NCBI GenBank assembly: GCA_965116965.1
Contig: OZ220743.1
Span: 2,232,001-2,296,000 of the forward strand
Direction of reading: 5' to 3'
DNA from: Aldehydirespirator sp965116965
GTDB lineage: Bacteria; Actinomycetota; Acidimicrobiia; Acidimicrobiales; Aldehydirespiratoraceae
DNA: 64,000 nt
Each line of letters starts with the position of its first letter. The first letter of the stretch is position 1. Of this stretch, positions 1-8,277 are shown in pieces. The notes below the pieces were generated by a model that saw only the letters and a program-made list of their open reading frames with translations, was not told where the DNA came from and ran no database searches. A program made the translations under genes and the position numbers.

Positions 1-1079
1 CCGCCGACGTGGCCAGCCAGATTGATGCACTCGTCGCGGACGACGAGGCCCTGATCGACGCACTCCAGGAACTGGACGACTACGTCGATCTCCAACACAC
101 CCGGATCGAGGCGGCCGAGGCGGCCATCCGGGCCGCGGAAGCCGAGGCGGCCGCGGCCCGGGCCGAGGCCGAATGGTTTGTCGACGAGATCGAGACCATC
201 CGGGAGCGCCTGCGCCAGCGGGCCATACAGGCCTACGTGCAGCCGCCCGTCGACTTCGTGGAGCAGTTCTCGACCAGCCTCAACGAGAGCGCGGTGAAGC
301 TGTTCCTGCTCGATCTTGCCATCGGCAACGAGTTGGAGATCACCGACGAACTGCGGACGGCGGAGGCTCAGCTCGAGGTGGTGCGCCGGCGAGCCCTCGA
401 CCGGGCCGACGACGCCGATGAGGCGCGGCAGGCCCAGCAGCAACGGCTCGCCGACCTAGAGGAAGCCCGCGCCGCGGCGATCGAGTTGCGCATGGAGATC
501 CAGTCCCGCATCGACGAATGGGACCTCGTGTCGGCCGAGATCGAGCAGTCCGACAAGGACATGGAGCGGGAGATCAACCGCATCGAGGAGGAGATCCGGC
601 GCAGGGAGGAGGAGCGTCGCCGCCAGGAGGAGGAGGCGCGCCGCCGCGCCATCGAGGAGGAGCGGCGCCGCCACGAAGCGGAGCACGGCCCCTTCGAGCT
701 GGTGGCTTGGCCCGCCGACGGCGAGAAGACATCGGGATTCGGGCCACGGGTCCACCCGATCTTCGGGACGGTGCGCCAGCACAACGGGATCGACCTCGAC
801 GGCGACACCGGGGACCGGGTCAGGGCGGCCCGCTCCGGCGAAGTGATCCTGGCCGGACAGCGAGGCGGCTTCGGCAACACCATCGTCATCTACCACGGGC
901 TCGGATACAGCACGCTCTACGGCCATCTCAGCCGCATCGAGGTGTCGGAGGGCCAGCAGGTGCAGAGCGGGGACCGCATCGGCGCGATCGGCTCCACCGG
1001 CTGGTCGACCGGTCCTCACCTGCATTTCGAGCTGCGCATCGACGGACGGGCCGTGGATCCGACGCCGTACTTGCCGTGA
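1..1079 (+). CDS. coiled-coil M23 (LytM/EnvC-like) murein peptidase or hydrolase activator, 5' truncated by window edge
   Basis: The frame is open to the left edge, so the true start and signal peptide are missing; the first start-like codon is GTG at 9. The first ~220 residues are an Ala/Glu/Arg-rich coiled coil containing a run of Glu/Arg repeats (positions 540-690). The C-terminal ~120 residues form an M23 (LytM) domain: the zinc motif HNGIDLD, a segment YHGLGYSTLYGHLS and the terminal HLHFEL. The key His and Asp ligands are present, so the domain may be catalytic, unlike degenerate EnvC/NlpD activators. The architecture fits an envelope protein acting on peptidoglycan at division, comparable with EnvC or the actinobacterial FtsX-linked coiled-coil peptidases. 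A family call is well supported; the exact role is inferred. It is followed by a dispersed repeat and then thiamine pyrophosphokinase. Confidence 0.85.
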   Translation, partial: ADVASQIDALVADDEALIDALQELDDYVDLQHTRIEAAEAAIRAAEAEAAAARAEAEWFVDEIETIRERLRQRAIQAYVQPPVDFVEQFSTSLNESAVKLFLLDLAIGNELEITDELRTAEAQLEVVRRRALDRADDADEARQAQQQRLADLEEARAAAIELRMEIQSRIDEWDLVSAEIEQSDKDMEREINRIEEEIRRREEERRRQEEEARRRAIEEERRRHEAEHGPFELVAWPADGEKTSGFGPRVHPIFGTVRQHNGIDLDGDTGDRVRAARSGEVILAGQRGGFGNTIVIYHGLGYSTLYGHLSRIEVSEGQQVQSGDRIGAIGSTGWSTGPHLHFELRIDGRAVDPTPYLP

Positions 1080-1131
1080 GGCACGGAGCGTCCGCGAAAA
1101 GGTGGCAGCCGGCTGCGTCGCGACGGTGCCA

Positions 1132-1223
1132 TTCCCGCTCTTGTTCGCTGCGACCTGAGGGCCGCTCGGCCACGGCCTCGCCGGTATGGGCCGGATTGGC
1201 CCGCTCATTGGCTCGGCCTCTGG
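1132..1223 (+). repeat. dispersed composite repeat, copy 1 (ACCTGAGGG subtype)
   Basis: Block A (TTCCCGCTC, then TGTTCGCTGCG) is followed by ACCTGAGGG, CGCTCGGCC, ACGGCCTCGC, a ~25-bp variable stretch and block D (GCTCGGCCTCT). An upstream extension GAGCGTCCGCGAA at 1086 is shared with copy 9 near 52817. The copy fills the gap between the M23 gene and the thiamine pyrophosphokinase gene, and copy 2 lies on the other side of that gene. Confidence 0.85.
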
Positions 1224-1245
1224 CCGGCGCAGCGCAACCGGGTTC

Positions 1246-1908
1246 GTGAAGCGTCGCTCATGGGCCCTGCTGGTGGCGGGCGACCAGCACGGCGAGGCGC
1301 CCGCGACGGGATCTCCCGACCTCGTGATGGCCGCTGACGGCGGGCTGGACGCGGCCCGCCGCTGGCGACTGCGCGTCGATGCCGTGGTGGGCGACCTGGA
1401 TTCCGCGAGCGAGGCTGCGCTGGATTGGGCCAAGCGCTGCGGCGCAACGGTCGACGCCCATCCTGCCGGCAAGGACGCCACCGATCTTGAACTGGCCGTG
1501 GCCTCGGTGTTGGGGCAAGTCGAGGCGGTGCATGTGCTGTTGCCCGCGGGAGGGCGGCTCGATCAGGCGATGGCCAGCCTGACGGTGCTGGCCTCGCCTC
1601 GCTGGGCTTCGCTCGAAGTGACGGCCACGGTGGGGGAGGCCCATGTGACCGTGGTGCGCGGCCTGCGCCGCCTGCGCGGCGACGTGGGAGAGGTCGTGTC
1701 GCTGCTGGCTGTCGGCGGGCCCGCTCTGGTGGCGTCCACGTCAGGTCTGCTGTTCCCGCTGGTCGAGGAGGCGCTGAGCCCAACCGAGGGACGGGGCACG
1801 TCCAACGTGATCGTGGCCACGCCACCGGCTGTGGATGTGGTCGAGGGCGTGCTGCTGGCCATCCGCCCGGCCGGAGCGGTCGCCGGGCCCGGCCTGGCCG
1901 CCGTCTAG
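1246..1908 (+). CDS. thiamine pyrophosphokinase (thiamine diphosphokinase)
   Basis: Transfers pyrophosphate from ATP to thiamine to make the cofactor thiamine diphosphate in the cytosol. The 220-residue product shows the family landmarks AADGGLDAA, GDLDS and KDATDLELA; these Asp-rich motifs bind Mg-ATP and thiamine. GTG at 1246 is preferred. An in-frame ATG at 1186 would add 20 residues (GRIGPLIGSASGRRSATGF and so on), but those are encoded by the dispersed repeat that ends near 1223 and do not look like family sequence. There is no strong ribosome-binding site at either start. Repeat copies flank the gene on both sides (1132-1223 and 1941-2007). The final ~45 residues form the typical C-terminal substrate-binding lobe. 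Confidence 0.85.
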   Translation: MKRRSWALLVAGDQHGEAPATGSPDLVMAADGGLDAARRWRLRVDAVVGDLDSASEAALDWAKRCGATVDAHPAGKDATDLELAVASVLGQVEAVHVLLPAGGRLDQAMASLTVLASPRWASLEVTATVGEAHVTVVRGLRRLRGDVGEVVSLLAVGGPALVASTSGLLFPLVEEALSPTEGRGTSNVIVATPPAVDVVEGVLLAIRPAGAVAGPGLAAV

Positions 1909-1940
1909 GACCCCGCCGCTTGGTTCTCCTGCGGCGCGAC

Positions 1941-2007
1941 TTCCCGCTCCTGTTCGCTGCGACCTGAGGGTTGCTCGGGCCACGACCTCGCGAGCTCGGC
2001 CTCTGGC
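1941..2007 (+). repeat. dispersed composite repeat, copy 2 (ACCTGAGGG subtype, short spacer)
   Basis: Starts with TTCCCGCTCCTGTTCGCTGC, then ACCTGAGGG, TGCTCGGGCC, ACGACCTCGC and, after only a few bases, AGCTCGGCCTCTGGC. The variable segment between blocks C and D is almost absent here. It lies 32 bp after the thiamine pyrophosphokinase stop and 42 bp before the aminotransferase start. Confidence 0.8.
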
Positions 2008-2049
2008 GGCCGAATAGGAGGACTCCCAGCCGGCCAGTAGCGTCCCGCT

Positions 2050-3243
2050 GTGAGCTTCGACATGACGGCTCTGCTCAAGCCGGGGCTCGCCGACGGGGAA
2101 GCCGAATGGGCCGGGGATCCGCCGTTCAACTTCGTCGGCGGCCACAACGATCCCGCCAGCGTGCCCTTCGGCGGCTTCGCGGAGGCCGCGGCCGCTGCGC
2201 TGGCCCGCCACGGCCCGGCCCTGGCCGCCTACAACCTGGGAGGCAGCCCCCAGGGCCACCTGCCGCTGCGGGAGTTCATCTCCGAGGCTCTGGACCGCCG
2301 GGCGGACATGCCCACCGATCCCTCCGAGGTCCTGGTCACGTCAGGCTCCCTGCAGGCGCTCGACCTGGTGAGCGGCGCGCTGCTCGCTCCGGGCGATCCC
2401 GTGATCGTGGAGGAGGCCACCTACGCGGGCGCCCTGAGCCGCCTGGCCGCGCTCAGGGCCGATGTGCACGGTGTGGAGCTCGACTCCGGCGGGATCCGCG
2501 TCGACCATCTCAGAGACGTGCTGGAGTCTCTGAGGCGCCAGGGCCGGCGCCCGAAGTTCATCTACACCATCCCGACGGTGCAGAACCCCACCGGCACGGT
2601 GATGCCGGTGCAGCGACGGCTCGAGCTGCTGGAGGCAGCCCGCCGGTACGGGGTCGCTATCTTCGAGGACGACTGTTACGCCGACCTGGTCTTCGACGGG
2701 GAGCGGCCGCCGACCATCCGCTCGCTCGACGCCGGAGGCGGCCAGGTCGTGTACTGCGGATCGTTCTCCAAGACGCTCGCGCCCGCCCTGCGGCTGGGCT
2801 ACATCGTGGCCGACTGGCCGATGATGGGCCGGCTGCTGGCGCTCAAGACCGACGCGGGATCGGGCGCGCTGGAGCAGATCACCGTGGCGGAGTACGCGTC
2901 AGCCCACTTCGACGACCATGTGAACGCGCTCACCGGAGTGCTGAGCAAGAAGTGCGGCGCCATCTGCGGGGCGCTGCGCCGCAACTTCGGCGACCTGGCC
3001 GTCTTCGAGGAGCCCCGGGGCGGGATCTTCGTGTGGGTGGCGCTGCCCGACGGCGTCGACGCCGACCGCCTGGTGGCCCCCGCGGCCGCAAGAGGAGTCG
3101 AGTTCAACCCGGGGTCGGGCTGGTGCGTCGATCCGGTCTACGGGTCGAACCGGATGCGTCTGTGTTTCGGCCATCTTGCCCCCGACGACATCGCGGCGGG
3201 TATCGCCGCTCTGTCAGAAGTAGTGAGTGCCAGCTTGAGCTAG
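2050..3243 (+). CDS. PLP-dependent aminotransferase, fold type I (2-aminoadipate transaminase/LysN-like, class I/II)
   Basis: A 397-residue cytosolic aminotransferase. The PLP-binding framework is visible: TSGSLQALDLV (phosphate-binding turn), IPTVQNPTGTV (Asn/Pro/Gly loop), IFEDDCYADLVFDG (Asp pairing with the pyridine nitrogen, then Tyr) and GSFSKTLAPALRLGY with the Schiff-base Lys. The C-terminus carries the conserved Arg in SNRMRLCFG that binds the substrate carboxylate. Overall it resembles the MocR aminotransferase domain and LysN-type alpha-aminoadipate or aromatic aminotransferases; the substrate cannot be read from sequence. The start is GTG at 2050; ATG at 2062 is an alternative. 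The N-terminal DNA-binding wHTH domain of MocR proteins is absent, so it is an enzyme rather than a regulator. Confidence 0.88.
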   Translation: MSFDMTALLKPGLADGEAEWAGDPPFNFVGGHNDPASVPFGGFAEAAAAALARHGPALAAYNLGGSPQGHLPLREFISEALDRRADMPTDPSEVLVTSGSLQALDLVSGALLAPGDPVIVEEATYAGALSRLAALRADVHGVELDSGGIRVDHLRDVLESLRRQGRRPKFIYTIPTVQNPTGTVMPVQRRLELLEAARRYGVAIFEDDCYADLVFDGERPPTIRSLDAGGGQVVYCGSFSKTLAPALRLGYIVADWPMMGRLLALKTDAGSGALEQITVAEYASAHFDDHVNALTGVLSKKCGAICGALRRNFGDLAVFEEPRGGIFVWVALPDGVDADRLVAPAAARGVEFNPGSGWCVDPVYGSNRMRLCFGHLAPDDIAAGIAALSEVVSASLS

Positions 3244-3360
3244 TGCTGTGTCGTCGAAATGGCTAGGGCAGCGCAGCAGGACCGAGACCCTGCTTGGGAG
3301 CGCTCCGGACGCCCCGATCATTTCAGCGACGGACCGCTAGCTGCCCGCCCGGGCGCACAG

Positions 3361-3471
3361 ATGCAAGGGGCAGGGCACGCATCGGCGGAGACTTCACTGA
3401 TCAGACTCGCCGCCCACGTAACGACGGCCGCGATGCAAGGGGCAGGGAACGCACCGGCGGAGACTTCACTG
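3361..3471. repeat. pair of ~39-bp direct repeats, 72-bp spacing
   Basis: Two near-identical copies at 3361-3399 and 3433-3471, each reading ATGCAAGGGGCAGGG and then ending CGGCGGAGACTTCACTG, with two mismatches in between. They lie in the 283-bp gene-free interval between the convergent aminotransferase and the SLH/M23 gene. No hairpin with a T-run is obvious, so they are not clear terminators. Confidence 0.8.
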
Positions 3472-3526
3472 GGTCCCGCCGGCCGTCTGGCAAATCTCGA
3501 CGCGTTGGCGCGGTCTGTGCGACCGC

Positions 3527-6001
3527 TTACCGGCCGGAGGTGTTGAACAGCGCCGCGTACACGGCTCGTGTGTCGCTGCGGGAGAGGCCCTCGCCCAGGT
3601 AGCGGCCGTTGACGTGAAGTTCCCAATGGAGATGCACTGCCCGGTTGGTGTGCCCGGCTGCGGCGGTGACCGTGCCGGTGTTGCCGACCCGCCCCAGGAG
3701 GTCGCCGGCGGTGACCGGCTGGCCGATCCGCAGCGACGGGGCGGCCGCGTCCATGTGGGCGTACAGCGTCATGGCATGGCCGACGCCGTCGACGACGCCG
3801 TGATCGACCACGACGTAGTTGCCGTAGAGCATCACCAGCGTGTAGGTGGGCGTTGCCCCTGTCTCCTCGGCGACGTCCAGCACGTCGTTGATGTCGGCGA
3901 GCGACGCGTTCTCGTAGTCGCCCACGGCCACCACCACCCGGCCGTCGAGGGCCGCTCGCACGGGATGGCCCAGAGGGCAGGAGAAATCGACGCCCTGATG
4001 GGTTCCGGACCGGTACTCGCGCGGCGCGTTGGGCATCAGGAACGGGTTGTCCAGCGGCGGGGGCCCGCAGTCGACGGGCAGCACGAACCCGGGCGCCAGC
4101 CGTGAGGCGGCGTCGAGGGCCTGCTCGAAGGTGAGCGGCCCCTCACCGTACGTCCCGGCGGGGGCAGCGCCGGTCGCCGGGCCGGATCCGTCGGCCTCAG
4201 TGGGGAGATCGATGTCGTCGGGGTCCCCGGACAGGGTCCCGGCCTCGCCGTAGGCGGCCGTGCTCCGGCCTGCTTCGGGCTCCTTCTCGTCGTAGACGTG
4301 GATGACCCCGGAGAAGGCCGACACCCACACTTCGTCGTTGAAGGAGTCGTAGGTGACGCCGACCGGGCGTGGGGCGGTGTCGAGGGTCTGGAGGACGGCG
4401 AGGTCGCCGGCCCGCAGCTTGGTGACGGTGTCGGAGCGGTAGTTGACCACGTACAGGGCCGTCCCGTCGTCGGAGATGTCCATGGAGCGGGGCATCTCGC
4501 CGGTCCGGGCTCGCAGCAACTCCTCGCCGGTCGCCGCATCGAGCGCCACCACGGCTCCCTCGCCCTCGAGGGTCGCGTACAGGACCGAGTCGTCGCCGCT
4601 GAGCACCAGATGGCGCGGCGCTCGGCCCACATCGGTCAGGAACCCGACCCCGGCTGCGTTGCCGCTGCCGCCCGCGGTCCGACCGTCGCTGCGGGCCGTG
4701 TAGGGCGACAGGTCGATGACGGCGATCTCGGTCGCCCCCTTCACCGCGACGTAGGCGGTGGCACCGTCTCCGGTGACCGCGATGCCCCGCGGGTGGCGGC
4801 CGACCTCGATCTCCGCGAGGGTCCGGCCGGCCTCGAGGTCGATGACGCTCACGTCGTAGCCGCACCAGTTCGACACCAGCAGCAGCCCGTCGTCGGGCGT
4901 GAGGGCCATGAACTTCGGCGTCGGACCCGCCTCATAGACGCGGTCGATGGTCAGGGTCCGGGCGTCGATGCGGTACACGAAGCTCCGCTGGCCGTCGTCC
5001 TTCTCGCAGGCCTCGCCGCCGGCCGAGGGGTGGTAGCCCGGTCCGTACATGCGGTAGTTGGACACGAACGCGTACGACCCGTCCGAGGTGAACACCGCCT
5101 CCACCGGAGCGCCCCGGTAGGTCTCACCTCTCACGTCGTGTCCGAATGATCGCAGGTCGACGCGGTCGGGCAGGGTCTTGACGAGCTGCTTGCCGGCGCC
5201 GAAGATCGAGATCGTGTGCCGGAACATCACGTTTTGAGCGAAGTACAGCCCGGTGCCGGAGGCGACTATCGACTTGGGGGTGAGTTCGCCGCTGAGTTGC
5301 GCCACCTCTCGGAGCGTCTTCTGGTCGCTGGGCACCGCCGGCTGCGACGCCCGGTGGAGAGCGCGGGCGAGGAAGGTGGCCATCTGGCCGCGGGTGACGG
5401 GTTCGTCGGGGCAGTAGCGAAGCGGGTCGGTGGCGCACCCGCGGGTGACGCCGGCGGCCGCGAGCTTGTCGATCTCGGAGGCGAAGTGGTGCCCGCCGGT
5501 GTCGTCGAACCCCGCCGGCGGCGCGCCCTCGAGCTTGAAGGCCGTGGCCAGCAGAGCAGCCATCTGGCCGCGGGTGACGGGTTCGTCGGGGCAGTAGCGA
5601 AGCGGGTCGGTGGCGCACCCGCGGGTGACGCCGAGCTCGGCCAGCCGCTCGATGTGGGAGGCCCGCCAGCCGCCGGCGTCCACGTCCACGAAGCGGACCG
5701 ACACTGCTTCGGCCGGCTCCGAGCCGGTGACGGCCCGACCGAGCCACACCGCCACGGTGGACCTTGTGACCGGCTCGTCGGGACAGATCCGCCCCGGCGA
5801 GCACTGGGTGCCCGCCAGGATGCCCCGCCTCGCCAGAGCATTGATCGGAGCCTCGTAGTAGACGAAGTCATCGTCGCTGAAGGCGTCCGGATTCTCCTCC
5901 TGCGCAGCCGCGGGCGCGGCGACCCAGGCTGCAGCCACGGCCGTCGACACAGCCCAGGCGACCGCGGCCCGCGCAGCGATCGCGAGTCTGGGGCAGGACA
6001 T
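3527..6001 (-). CDS. secreted SLH-repeat / YVTN beta-propeller / M23 peptidase surface protein
   Basis: An 824-residue exported multidomain protein. ATG at 6001 is chosen because it begins a good signal peptide (Arg-containing n-region, Ala/Val-rich core, cleavage near APAAAQ); the frame extends upstream to 6142 but that stretch overlaps the preceding ORF. Residues ~40-215 hold three SLH-like repeats with the Cys signature GC..DPLRYCPDEPVTRGQMA. Residues ~250-590 form a YVTN-type propeller (blades such as LYVVNYRSDTVTKL). Residues ~690-800 are an M23 domain with HQGVDFSC and HLHWELHV, so the zinc ligands are present. It probably binds the cell wall through the SLH module and cuts or senses peptidoglycan. 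Two SLH repeats share 75 identical bases (5379-5453 and 5559-5633), a sign of recent duplication or gene conversion. Confidence 0.85.
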   Translation of the reverse strand: MSCPRLAIAARAAVAWAVSTAVAAAWVAAPAAAQEENPDAFSDDDFVYYEAPINALARRGILAGTQCSPGRICPDEPVTRSTVAVWLGRAVTGSEPAEAVSVRFVDVDAGGWRASHIERLAELGVTRGCATDPLRYCPDEPVTRGQMAALLATAFKLEGAPPAGFDDTGGHHFASEIDKLAAAGVTRGCATDPLRYCPDEPVTRGQMATFLARALHRASQPAVPSDQKTLREVAQLSGELTPKSIVASGTGLYFAQNVMFRHTISIFGAGKQLVKTLPDRVDLRSFGHDVRGETYRGAPVEAVFTSDGSYAFVSNYRMYGPGYHPSAGGEACEKDDGQRSFVYRIDARTLTIDRVYEAGPTPKFMALTPDDGLLLVSNWCGYDVSVIDLEAGRTLAEIEVGRHPRGIAVTGDGATAYVAVKGATEIAVIDLSPYTARSDGRTAGGSGNAAGVGFLTDVGRAPRHLVLSGDDSVLYATLEGEGAVVALDAATGEELLRARTGEMPRSMDISDDGTALYVVNYRSDTVTKLRAGDLAVLQTLDTAPRPVGVTYDSFNDEVWVSAFSGVIHVYDEKEPEAGRSTAAYGEAGTLSGDPDDIDLPTEADGSGPATGAAPAGTYGEGPLTFEQALDAASRLAPGFVLPVDCGPPPLDNPFLMPNAPREYRSGTHQGVDFSCPLGHPVRAALDGRVVVAVGDYENASLADINDVLDVAEETGATPTYTLVMLYGNYVVVDHGVVDGVGHAMTLYAHMDAAAPSLRIGQPVTAGDLLGRVGNTGTVTAAAGHTNRAVHLHWELHVNGRYLGEGLSRSDTRAVYAALFNTSGR
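5379..5633. repeat. two identical 75-bp segments inside SLH repeats, 180-bp period
   Basis: Positions 5379-5453 and 5559-5633 are identical over 75 bases within adjacent SLH repeats of the surface-protein gene, while the DNA between them differs. The 180-bp period equals 60 codons, the SLH repeat length. Confidence 0.85.
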
Positions 6002-6062
6002 CGCCAGGAAGGCTACGAAGCGCTCATGCCGGTCCTGCGGGGACTGGCAGCCCTTTGAAGTC

Positions 6063-6776
6063 CTAGCCGCAGCAGGGTGGCAAATGGCGCCCCCACAAGA
6101 AGACGGTGCCGTCGCGGCCGGCAGCGGCTCCGTGGTCTCCATACATGTTGGGGCCGATGTCGATGATGGCCAAGGGACTGCTCGGCGCGTTTCGAATGAA
6201 CCAGTTGTACTCGTTGGGCCAGCATGCGATGGTGCCGTCGGCGCGGATTCCGCATGCGCCAGAGTGGCCGACAGCTACCGAAGTGAAGGTTCCATCTGGG
6301 GGCGGGCCGAGTGGTTGACTGTTCTCGGGGTTGGCCCAGCATGTGATGGTGCCGTCGGCGCGGATTCCGCAGTCCCCGTCCACAGACACGAAGGAACCCG
6401 GAGGCACGTCGCTGTTCTCGGCCACGACTAGCTCGGCGGGCCGGACCCAGGGAGGCCCGGCACCAAGGTCCCAATCACTCTCGACCTCCTTTAGCGTCCA
6501 GCACTCGATGGCACCGTCTTGTCTCAAGGCGTGCAGATCGCATCCCGATCTGCTGCCATGGTCCAGGTCCTTGTAGCGTCCGTCGGGTGCAGAGATCTCG
6601 ACATCTTGGGACGGTTCAGATTCACCCTCATAGTTGAGACGTCCCCAGCATTCGACTGTTCCACCGAGGCGCAGGGCGCATGTGAATCTGGAGTCGATAC
6701 TGATGTCGGTGTAGCCCGACGCCGAAGGTACGGGGACCTCTATGAGGCCGAGGGCGCGGGCTAGGAAGGTGGCCAT
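6063..6776 (-). pseudogene. truncated SLH-RCC1-like surface protein fragment
   Basis: From ATG 6776 the 237-residue frame begins inside an SLH repeat (MATFLARALGL, the end of the usual TRAEMATFLARAL motif) and continues into four or more RCC1/BNR-like repeats of the form CGIRADGTITCW, CALRLGGTVECWG. The reading frame stays open upstream to a stop at 6858-6860 and includes NTRAE just before the Met, but has no ATG, GTG or TTG there and no signal peptide. This indicates loss of the 5' end: the protein should have carried an export signal and complete SLH repeats. It ends 61 bp before the start of the SLH/M23 gene, so the two may once have been co-expressed surface proteins. It could still be translated as a cytosolic fragment, but that seems unlikely to be functional. 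Confidence 0.65.
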
Positions 6777-6903
6777 CTCGGCTCTGGTGTTGAACCGCGC
6801 AGGAGTCTTGCCGCGTGTGTCCGCGCTGTCAAACGCCGAGTGACGCGCCGCGGCGGCTCACCGAGCCGGAGCTGCTTGAGGGTGCCGCCGCCGGCGACAG
6901 GTT

Positions 6904-7215
6904 TCAGGCGGCTTGGGCGTCTCCGTCGCCGATGCTGGGCGAAGGCGGCGGCGAGACTCGCAGATGGCCCTCGATGCGGCTCAGGCGCTCGCGGGCGTCT
7001 GCGAGGCTGCCGCTCAACTCCCGGTGGTTCCTGTCGATGAGACGGAGTATCTCCTTGTGGGCCTGCTCGCCGGCTTCGCGGTTCTTGTCGATGAGGTCGC
7101 GGGTCTTGATGCTGTCGAGGTGCTGGTAGCGCATGGTCGCGGCGGCGAAGACGAGCATCGGTCCGATCACCGCCGCGAGGATGGGGGCCAGGTCCCCGAG
7201 CGTGATCGCTTCCAT
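6904..7215 (-). CDS. small membrane-anchored coiled-coil protein, function unknown
   Basis: A 103-residue product. Residues ~7-28 (LGDLAPILAAVIGPMLVFAAATM) form one transmembrane helix close to the N-terminus, followed by a charged amphipathic helix rich in Glu/Arg/Lys (residues ~30-85) and a short Pro/Ser tail. This is the layout of many single-pass actinobacterial membrane proteins with a cytosolic coiled coil; no enzymatic motif is seen. The 86-bp gap before the ABC ATPase stop is AT-rich for this genome and probably carries its promoter. I do not recognise a named family. Confidence 0.6.
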   Translation of the reverse strand: MEAITLGDLAPILAAVIGPMLVFAAATMRYQHLDSIKTRDLIDKNREAGEQAHKEILRLIDRNHRELSGSLADARERLSRIEGHLRVSPPPSPSIGDGDAQAA

Positions 7216-7301
7216 GCCTCAGACCCTAGCGTCCGATACCTTGTTATGCAACGACAATAAATCAGAACTACTTCTGTAACGTCGTAACGGTAACCAAGGA
7301 T

Positions 7302-8174
7302 TCAGCTCTGGCCGGTCGCCCGGGCGGTCCAGCGGCCGTGGCGGCGCTCCAGGGTGAGGTCGAGCCCGAAGCACTTCGAGAGATTGGCGCTGGTCAGGGT
7401 CTCGCTTATAGGCCCCGACGCCAGCACAGCGCCGTCTCGCAGCAACAGCGCGTGGGTGAAGCTGTCCGGTATCTCGTCGGTGTGGTGGGTGACCAACACC
7501 AGCGGCGGGGTCTGCGGGTCGGCCGCCAAGTCGCTCAGAGTGACGATCAGCTGCTCGCGACCGGCTAGGTCGAGGCCGGCGTTGGGTTCGTCGAGGACGA
7601 TCACCCCCGGGTCCATCGACAGGGCTCGAGCCAGCAGCACCCGCTGCTGCTCGCCCGAGGACATCGTCCCGAAGCGCTGGTCGGCCCGGTCCCCGCAGCC
7701 GACGCGCTCCAGGGCGGCACGGGCCCGGCCGGCGTCGTCGGCGTCGTAGGCGTGCCACCACGGGGTCAGCGCGGCGTGCTTGGCCGTCATGACCACCTCG
7801 GCTGCGGTCAGCGACGGCCGCAGCATGGTCGCGATCGCCGCGCTGGTGAACCCGACCCTGGCCCGCAGCCGCCGCACGTCGGTGCGCCCCAGCCGTTGGC
7901 CCAGCAGTTCGACGGTGCCGGACGAGGGGTGGTCCCACATGGTGGCGATGCGCACGAGGGTGGTCTTGCCCGAGCCGTTCGGGCCGAGCACCACCCACCT
8001 CTCAGCGGGGCGTACCTCCCAGTGGACGTCACGCAGGAGGCGGGCGCCGTCGATCGTGCGCTGAACCCCCCGCAACGACAACACGGGCAGGTGGTGCCGC
8101 CTCGCGGTGCGGCGTTGCTTTTCCCGCTCTTGTTCGCTGCGCTCACGGGCTGCTCGGGCCTCGGCCTCGCTCAT
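7302..8174 (-). CDS. ABC transporter ATP-binding protein (YlmA-like)
   Basis: A single ABC ATPase domain: Walker A GPNGSGKTT, signature MSSGEQQRVLLARAL, Walker B VIVLDEP, D-loop GLD and switch VTHHTDE. The family (YlmA/YclP-type) is usually cytosolic; no membrane partner is adjacent, so the transported substrate is unknown. ATG at 8174 gives 290 residues whose first ~20 (SEAEARAARERSEQEREK) are encoded by a dispersed repeat. GTG at 8084, immediately before LSLRGVQ, would give the normal N-terminus of such ATPases and place the repeat entirely upstream. It is the last gene of a minus-strand series with the ABC exporter genes, separated from them only by repeat copy 3. Confidence 0.85.
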   Translation of the reverse strand: MSEAEARAARERSEQEREKQRRTARRHHLPVLSLRGVQRTIDGARLLRDVHWEVRPAERWVVLGPNGSGKTTLVRIATMWDHPSSGTVELLGQRLGRTDVRRLRARVGFTSAAIATMLRPSLTAAEVVMTAKHAALTPWWHAYDADDAGRARAALERVGCGDRADQRFGTMSSGEQQRVLLARALSMDPGVIVLDEPNAGLDLAGREQLIVTLSDLAADPQTPPLVLVTHHTDEIPDSFTHALLLRDGAVLASGPISETLTSANLSKCFGLDLTLERRHGRWTARATGQS

Positions 8175-8223
8175 GGTCTCGGCGGATCCTCGTGAGACTG
8201 CCGCCCGCCCGCTCGGCCTCTGG
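8121..8223 (+). repeat. dispersed composite repeat, copy 3 (CTCACGGGC subtype)
   Basis: TTCCCGCTC, TTGTTCGCTGCG, CTCACGGGC, TGCTCGGGCC, CGGCCTCGC, a ~43-bp variable stretch and GCTCGGCCTCTGGG. On the minus strand it reads ARAARERSEQERE in frame with the downstream ABC ATPase. Confidence 0.85.
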
Positions 8224-8277
8224 GCGCCAGCACCGCACCGTCGGCGGCCGCAGGCGGCCCGGGTGTGTCCGGCGCGG

